From: Linanthus parryae
Taxonomy: Eukaryota > Streptophyta > Magnoliopsida > Ericales > Polemoniaceae
DNA length: 64,000 nt
Reading direction: 5' to 3'
Assembly: GCA_023055425.1 (NCBI GenBank)
Contig: JALGPY010000006.1
Location: 70,154,127 to 70,218,126 of the forward strand
The position numbers were made by a program, and so were the translations under genes. Every line of letters starts with the position of its first letter. Position 1 is the stretch's first letter. This document shows positions 58,061 to 64,000 of this stretch, piece by piece. Under the pieces are notes generated by a model. That model did no database searches. It had not been told where the DNA came from and saw only the letters and a list, made by a program, of their open reading frames with translations.

Positions 58061-59675
58061 CTTTGCTTCTAAAAAGATAGATGTAGCAGTAGTTAGTGCA
58101 ATCATCTACTAAGGTAATGAAGTACTTCTTTCCTTCTCTTTTTTGCGTATATTTTAGATCGCATATATCCGTATGGATTAACTGAAGAGGGAATGTCACT
58201 TTCTCATCAATTGGTCGGAAAGATTTCTTTGTTTGCTTTGCTTCAACGCATGTTTTGCATTTGTGGGATTTATCAATTTTTGCACTAGGAAGATGTTCCA
58301 TAGAAATTATCTTGCGAATGGATTCAAGATTTGCATGTCCTAATCTACTATGCCATAGATTAGAAGACTCCAACAATAAAATAGAATTGACGCTCTTATT
58401 CATAGCCTTAGTTGGCGTCACATTCATTACATTTAGCTTGAACATACCATCGCTAAGGTATCCCCTGCCTACATACGAACCACTTTTCACTAGTACAATT
58501 TTGTCGGATACGAAAACAAGTTTGAATCCTTTCTTAACTAAAACGGACCCCGAAACCAAGTTCTTGCGAATCTCCAGCACGTGGAGCACATCGTTGAGCA
58601 CGAGCATCTTTCCCGAGGTCATTTTGAGAGTGACGGTGCCTTGTCCTTCAATGGTAGACGAGGCGGATTTGCCCATGAAGACCGGTTCCCCATTTTTCAC
58701 CTCCTCGTACCTCGTAAACATCGATTTGTCCGAGCAAATATGGCGTGTCGCGCCGGTGTCGACGCACCACTCCATTGGGTTGCTTCGAGTCATGTTCACC
58801 TCCGAGACGACCACAGACAAGAGAATCCCATCATCCTCGTTTGCTTCCGCAACGTTGGCCTCGATCTTCTTTTCTTTGTTCTTTTGAGGTTTGCGCTTCT
58901 TTTTGCACTCGCTTCGACGATGTCCCATTTTTCCGCAATTGAAGCACTTCACCTTGAACGAGTTCTCTCCCGCATCGGCGGATTCCGTGTCTTTAGCCTT
59001 TCTTTTCTTTTTCGGCCCTTTTTCCACGGCATTGCAGTTGTCCTCCTCAATCCTCAAATGCACGATGAGTTCCTCGAGCTTGATTTTTTTGCGTTTGTGC
59101 TTGAGATAATTTTTGAAGTCTTTCCACGATGGACGCAACTTCTCAATTATACAAGCGACTTGGAACGATTCGCTTAGAACCATCCCCTCGGCATGGATCT
59201 CATGGAGAATAACCTGCAATTCCTGAACCTGACTTATTACAGTTTTTGAATCTACCATACAGTATTTCAGGAATCTAGCCACTACAAACTTTTTGGCCCC
59301 GGCATCTTCCATTTTGTACTTTTTGTCTAAAGAATACCACAACTCCCCAGCGGTTTTAGCACCACAACACACACTATACAATGAATTGTTTAAACCGTTA
59401 AGAATATAGTTTTTAGTCAAAAATTCCGAATGGTTCCACGCGTCTACCGCTGCAACAACTTCCTTTTGAGAATTTTCGGTTAACGCTGGTGCGTCTTCAT
59501 CGTCCAAGTTGTGGGTTGTCAAGTAGAATAGCATTTTTTGTTGCCATCTCTTGAAATCCTTCCCAGTGAACTTTTCAGGACGTTCCCCATGTCCGCCAAT
59601 AGCCATCACAGTCACGGGTGTGGTGGTACTTCCAGAAGTGGTTCCTTCTGCCATTGCTGAAAATTTGCAACTCAA
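58020..59675 (-). pseudogene. Third copia element: gag, protease and integrase N-terminus, 551-codon frame
   Basis: The likely start is MAEGTTSGST (59654), since the upstream Met lies close to the leader. Gag is followed by the zinc knuckle CFNCGKMGHRRSEC (about residues 240-255), the protease core WCVDTGATRHIC, the GAG-pre-integrase and HHCC segment (LWHSRLGHANLESIR to CKTCVEAKQTKKSF), and the first integrase Asp (LIHTDICDLK). The frame ends with FTKMK at a frameshift-induced stop. This is the best-preserved part of the element. Confidence 0.9.
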
Positions 59676-60279
59676 AAATTCAGTACCAATGGATGTATAA
59701 AAGATATACTGTTATGTAAAAACAGTATATAATACAGTTTCTGAAATTTAACTGTAAATAAAATGAACTGAAAAATTAAATCAGAAACAACAATTCTTTC
59801 GATAATTGATTCCGAAAGATAAAGATAGAAAACTAACAGATAATCAGACTGTTAAAGAAATTTAGACAAAAATAGAAAAAATTATCTGTTACAGAAAAAT
59901 ATAAAGAGCAGTTTATTTGACTGTTGCAGAAAATTTCAACAGAAACTGAAGAAATAATACTGTAACAGAAAAAATAAACAGCAGTAATATTTAACAGTAA
60001 CAGAGAATTAACAGTACCAGAAAATAAGATTGTTAACAGAATTAACAGTACAAGAAAATAAGATTGTTAACAGAGAATTAACAGTAACAGAGAATTAACA
60101 GAAACTGAAAATTTAACTGTTGCAGAAATGTTTCAGAACAGAAAAAAATTCAGTCACGAACAGAAACTTGAACAGTACTGAAAATTGTAACATAACAGAA
60201 ATAACAGATACTGAACAGATAAGTTAACAGTAACAGGATCAGACCGAAACTTGAACATATTCAACGAAAGCCTTAAGAT
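59676..60279 (-). other. Third copia element: 5' leader, rich in AACAGTAACAG-like words
   Basis: About 600 bp between the 5' LTR and gag is AT-rich and filled with irregular repeats of TTAACAGTA, AACAGAGAATT and CAGAAAATAAG (plus-strand reading), densest at 59930-60240. Next to the LTR the minus strand reads ATCTTAAGGCTTTCGTTG, not the initiator-Met primer site TGGTATCAGAGC, so a different tRNA or a mutated site is implied. Confidence 0.75.
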
Positions 60280-61078
60280 TGTTGGAACTTGTACAAGAAT
60301 CTGACCCGAAAATGAAAATAAACTGAAAGAACAAAACTTACAGAGTCTGCAGAATTGCAGCAGTAAAGCAGAGACTATCTCGTGCATAGACACGGTGGAC
60401 TTAAGGCTTTATTCGCTCCCAAACGGTACTGTTGATCCGGAGCGGAGGCCTCCCAGGATATACGCCTCTCACCGTGCAAGCAGAAGTACCGTCTGGATTG
60501 CACCCTTTGAACTTGTTAAATGGTGTGAATATCTCTCTGTGTTGAAAGGAGGAAGAGTACTGGATTTCGGAATGATGAAACAGAGGAAGGTGTCCGCCTT
60601 TTAAAGAAGACAGACACCCGTTGGGAACAGTTGGAAACTGTTGGGGAACGAAAACGGTTGCAACAGTTGAAAAAGAACAGTTACAAAACTGACTGGTGAA
60701 TAATTATTTTCGGGCTAATTTTAATTCTGAAAAGGAGTTAGTTTCAGGCCCAAAAAGATTAAGTCATTGCTAAATGTGTACCACCCAAAGGGCGTGCCCT
60801 ATAGTGCAAACTTGAACTACTTAAGGTGAACAAGTTTGTTCTTCCCTCCAATGTGGGATGATTTAATTTCCCACTTGAAGTAGCATCCTTCACCTTCTTG
60901 AGGAAACCATCTTTACCCATGAATTTTTCATTCACCCGGACTCGATTTGGGTCGAAATAAATAGTAGGATGATCTCCTTGACGCAAGATTTCCAAAACTA
61001 CTTTCATCTCGATGATTCGACAACCCGATTCTTCACAAATCGGATCCAAAGTCAACCCGAAATCTATAGTTTCCAACA
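60280..61078 (-). mobile_element. 5' LTR of the third copia element, 799 bp
   Basis: It matches the 3' LTR outside the 183-bp GC-rich block that it lacks. A frame seen in both LTRs (60395-60604 here, 54341-54550 there) is incidental. The TSD GTATA follows at 61079-61083. Confidence 0.9.
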
Positions 61079-61083
61079 GTATA

Positions 61084-61660
61084 TGTCTTAAGACTTTCTG
61101 GCAGTGGCTTATTTACTCTTCTTCATTTTCTATGGATTTGAGGTTATGAAACCCTTTTCGGATACGACTCTCTGTGTGTAGTGCAACTTGCCTTACACCG
61201 AGCATGAAAGATGCATACTTTTATTTGAAACAAAACCTGAAATCATTCATCATCAGGAAAGTCAGTTCGTTTGGTGGCATTTGGTATGAAAGTGAAGAGC
61301 CCGTAGAAGTGTGGAACATCCTCTTTGCATCACCAACATCCCGCACATTTAACTAATTTTGGCACAAGGATTTTCCTGTGTTAATTACTACTTTTATTGT
61401 CCAATTGATCGTGGTTTGGATCGAAGATCAAGGAACCTTGTTAGTTTGTTCTAAGATTTGGCTTCCTCTTATTTAATTTTGACTGTTGCCTTTTATTTAA
61501 CATGTATTTGCTACTTTCTCTAACAGGTCGATGAAAGTGCTGCCATTCGTGATAGTAGTCCCCGTGGAGATATAGTTTGTTGGTTGTCTTATTGATATTG
61601 GTATAACCTGCATATCTCTTATGGCACAAGGAAAAATGTTTGTACATCCACAACATTCAT
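61084..61660 (+). other. Possible host exon fragments
   Basis: A frame at 61174-61356 is followed by intron-like T-rich DNA ending CTCTAACAG at 61528 and a short coding-like stretch (VDESAAIRDSSPRGDIVCWL) ending in TGA. This looks like the end of an exon, an intron and a last exon. The upstream part would be separated by the copia insertion at 54226. I do not recognise the protein and the call is weak. Confidence 0.3.
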
Positions 61661-62340
61661 TTAGTCACTAAACAAGGTAATCTACTCTTTTGATGTCCGG
61701 TTATTTATCTTCATCTTCTTTTTTTTTTTTTTTGAGGGGAAGGTTATTTATCTTCTATAGTGATTATAATACCCCTGTCCAATCGATATCTTCTTTACGT
61801 TTCCAGAACGACTCTTCTGACCAACAACGCTTAAAGCCCACCCGATGAGAGCAATCAAACATCAAACATCCCTGGCGCTCTCCGAATCACACCATAGCAG
61901 ATAATGCCCGTCGTTGAGATCGACGAGATCGTCAGAGGTCTACGTGCTTTACAACTTCTTGTTCGATGATAGTCCAACTTTCTCGGCGTACTGAACCCAA
62001 GAGAGAGCACAGGGAACTCTAGACCTTGCCGGTCTATCTAATATACGTAAGTTCTTTTCCAATAACAGAACATCTTCTCGTCTGCTGCTCTTCTCATCTA
62101 GCATACTGGTAATCCTCTCTAGATTTTTCTTCCTTTAAGAGTTGAAGAGTTTGCAGTGTCTTGAATATCCCCTATAAATATTTTTGTATATCATAAATTT
62201 CAATTAAAACGAAATTTGAGAAATCTACTCCAAATCTTTATCGAGTTAGATCATGACCTAACAGATTTTTCCGGCTCATATAGATATATGGGAAGAAACA
62301 TAGAACGAATTACTCAAAACTAATTAACTTATTTATGTTA
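61661..62340. other. Intergenic DNA, no recognised feature
   Basis: It contains a T run at 61720-61733 and a GC-richer, leader-like patch at 61780-62030 with no long open frame. Confidence 0.4.

Positions 62341-62344
<4 letters not shown>

Positions 62345-62409
<65 letters not shown>
62345..62409. repeat. (TA)32 microsatellite
   Basis: An uninterrupted TA run of 65 bp. It lies downstream of the SINE candidate on the minus strand and may have grown from its tail. Confidence 0.97.
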
Positions 62410-62411
<2 letters not shown>

Positions 62412-62419
62412 CGAACATG

Positions 62420-62715
62420 AAGAAATTGCAATCTTAACATGAAGGGCCTCATCTTACCTCGGTCCGGGCCTTGTTGCTACTTCGTACAGAATTTAGATGA
62501 TCCTGGAATATATTTCGGCGTGTAAATTTAATAGACTCTAATTTGAAGGATTATAGACGACGTATCGCCACCTCCGAAAGATGCTATTTACCCTTCCGAC
62601 CAAGTTAGTGTGACATTTTCAGAACTTAGCTACGAAAGTTCTATTTGGGTTTGAACCCAGTTGCTCACGCAGGTGCTGCAAATGCTCTACCACTGACTAG
62701 CACTCATTTGCACGT
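62420..62715 (-). mobile_element. tRNA-derived SINE candidate
   Basis: On the minus strand TAGTCAGTGGTAGAGCA (62681-62697) resembles a Pol III A box and GGTTCAAACCC (62646-62656) is a good B box, about 30 bases apart as in tRNA genes. The cloverleaf is not intact: no acceptor stem or clear anticodon arm is seen. About 200 bases of unrelated body follow, then the TA-rich tract. This layout fits a SINE better than a tRNA gene; no TSD was confirmed. Confidence 0.5.
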
Positions 62716-64000
62716 AAGTTCTATGTTTATTGGGCACATTGTTTTATTACTACTTACTTTGTCACAATCAAATGATTTTATTTACAGTTTAGATATGCAT
62801 TGATTTCAGTGTGGCAATTTTAGGGAGGATAATCGTGTTTACTTTTATGCTGCAAGGTTTGAGCTGATTCCCGTTCATTAGCGTGACATTGAGATGATCA
62901 GTGTATTGCATTGTTGATTTTTCATTTGAGCCTATGTAAGTCTCATCTTTTTTGTTTACTCTTGGCGTCAAAAATGTTACTGTGCTATTTCAATTCATTC
63001 ATATATGAAGAAAATCGCAACATTTAAGGGTACGGTTGATGTTTGTTGAGAGTGTTAATGATTCATGGGAATCTGTTACTACTTCACATAACAAGTTGGT
63101 TCTAATTTTCGTAGACAATGGTAGATTTCTGTTTAATTTTATCTTTGATTCTCTTTGATCATGTCGATGAACAGCTGAACTTACTGGGATACAGGTGTAA
63201 AGGACGTAGTAATATTAGTCATAGTAATTAGTAGGACTAGAATGTTATTTTCTATTGTAAATAATTGTAATTTGTAGGATTAGAATGTAATTTTCTATTG
63301 TAAATACGCTATATATTGATCAATACAATGCGAGCCCTGGCAAGGGACTATTTCAGCCTCTCACAAGTAAAACATCCGAGTAGTACCAATTGTGGAAAGT
63401 GTTCGGTTCTTTAATTGCATTTGGTTGAATCGAAAGATAAAAAATTGATTTTTCCCACAAGCCAAAATCAAAACCCTAATAAGAAGCTTTTCTAAAGAAC
63501 TCACTAGCTCAGTTTCTCTTCTATCTATTGACCTTGTTTCATTGCATCGAATTCCTTTACTTAGCAGATGTGTTCCCTGTAGTTAATTTCTACAGGTGAG
63601 GTAGGTTAGGCAGAAAAAAAAGAGTAACTCTTATGCGGTGTTTTCTTATGCGATGTTTTGGCCACTGTGCTTCTCTTAATTTGGAGTTGTTTAATAAACT
63701 TTGCGGGAGAATCAGTACACTCCCCCTCCCTACTTTACTACCTCACTCTAAGTGCACGAGTATTTTTTTTTGGTGAGAGATTGATTGAAAGTGACGGGTC
63801 GATAAATTCTTATTTACACAGTTCCCCATTATTTAAAATCGTGTGCGCCATTGAGGCTCAATAGATGCGTGCTGTGCTCTTTCAATCATGTTTAAACAAT
63901 TATACCCGGTAAATTTCTACTTCTTTCAAGGTGAACAAGTTGTGGATCATTCATTTCTGCGTTTATTTTGATGGCCTGAAAGTAGAATAATCATTTTTTT
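62716..64000. other. Intergenic DNA to the window end, one short repeat
   Basis: A direct repeat of about 38 bp (GGA[CT]TAGAATGT[TA]ATTTTCTATTGTAAATA) occurs at 63231-63266 and 63276-63307. The following GATCAATACAATGCGAG recalls the end of a copia LTR transcript region. No gene is recognised; the 68-codon frame at 63658-63864 is unsupported. Confidence 0.4.

Larger units (their letters stand above)
54226..61078 (-). mobile_element. Third Ty1/copia element, 6.9 kb, minus strand
   Basis: LTRs 54226-55207 and 60280-61078 start TGTTGGAACTTG and end GTTTCCAACA. A perfect 5-bp TSD, GTATA, borders the element (54221-54225, 61079-61083). Gag, protease, integrase, RT and RNase H follow in copia order. 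It is not of the SIRE type: LTRs are shorter, there is no extra ORF, and the palindromic motif is absent. Several stops and frameshifts inactivate it. Confidence 0.93.

Noticed and set aside
58255..58887. 210-codon plus-strand frame, and 198-codon frame at 58581-59177
   Set aside because: Antisense shadows of the third copia element's gag-protease frame.
62640..62705. Functional tRNA gene on the minus strand
   Set aside because: A and B boxes are present, but acceptor stem and anticodon arm do not fold as a tRNA; SINE-like origin preferred.

Overview
The window is nuclear DNA from a flowering plant, most likely a eudicot. It is AT-rich, has one spliced gibberellin-oxidase gene with GT/AG introns, and the rest is mostly plant transposons: Ty1/copia SIRE-type, Ty3/gypsy, CACTA, Mutator-like, hAT, Tc1/mariner MITEs and a LINE. 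The species cannot be named from the sequence. Boundaries marked as target-site duplications (TSDs) were read base by base; family names rest on recognised motifs, since no database search was possible.

Layout. 1-5455: a gypsy-like LTR element with very long LTRs (3.7 kb) and only about 0.7 kb of non-coding interior; its 5' LTR runs off the left edge. It sits beside a decayed Athila/Tat-like element (5456-8813 interior, 8814-10317 LTR) that holds an 81-unit GAA microsatellite. 10318-12700: small DNA transposons and the promoter of the one clear host gene. 12746-14588: a complete three-exon gibberellin 20-oxidase (385 aa). 14589-28274: gene-poor DNA with a 602-bp hAT MITE (8-bp TSD), Stowaway-like MITEs, a 1.3-kb palindrome centred at 24926, an Athila-like LTR fragment and a 1-kb block almost without G. 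28286-29508: a 5'-truncated LINE with an 11-bp TSD. 29949-31442: a Mutator-like element with about 80-bp terminal inverted repeats, a 9-bp TSD and a captured EF-hand exon.

32163-53964 is a three-element nest. An old SIRE-type copia element (plus strand, TSD ATGTA) is interrupted by a CACTA element (34176-37732, TSD CAA) and, inside its RNase H region, by a second SIRE-type element in the opposite orientation (38812-49583, TSD ATCTC, LTRs 1505 and 1503 bp). Both carry the extra ORF after pol that is typical of this lineage. 54226-61078 is a separate minus-strand copia element (TSD GTATA). 61079-64000 has an exon-like fragment, a (TA)n tract and a tRNA-like SINE candidate.

Only the gibberellin 20-oxidase looks like a working gene. 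The transposon reading frames all carry stops, frameshifts or altered catalytic residues. No new multi-gene system was found. The most unusual signal is a dispersed palindrome, TCAAGGCCTTGA, that peppers both SIRE-type elements (LTRs, leaders and coding DNA) and coincides with an inversion breakpoint.
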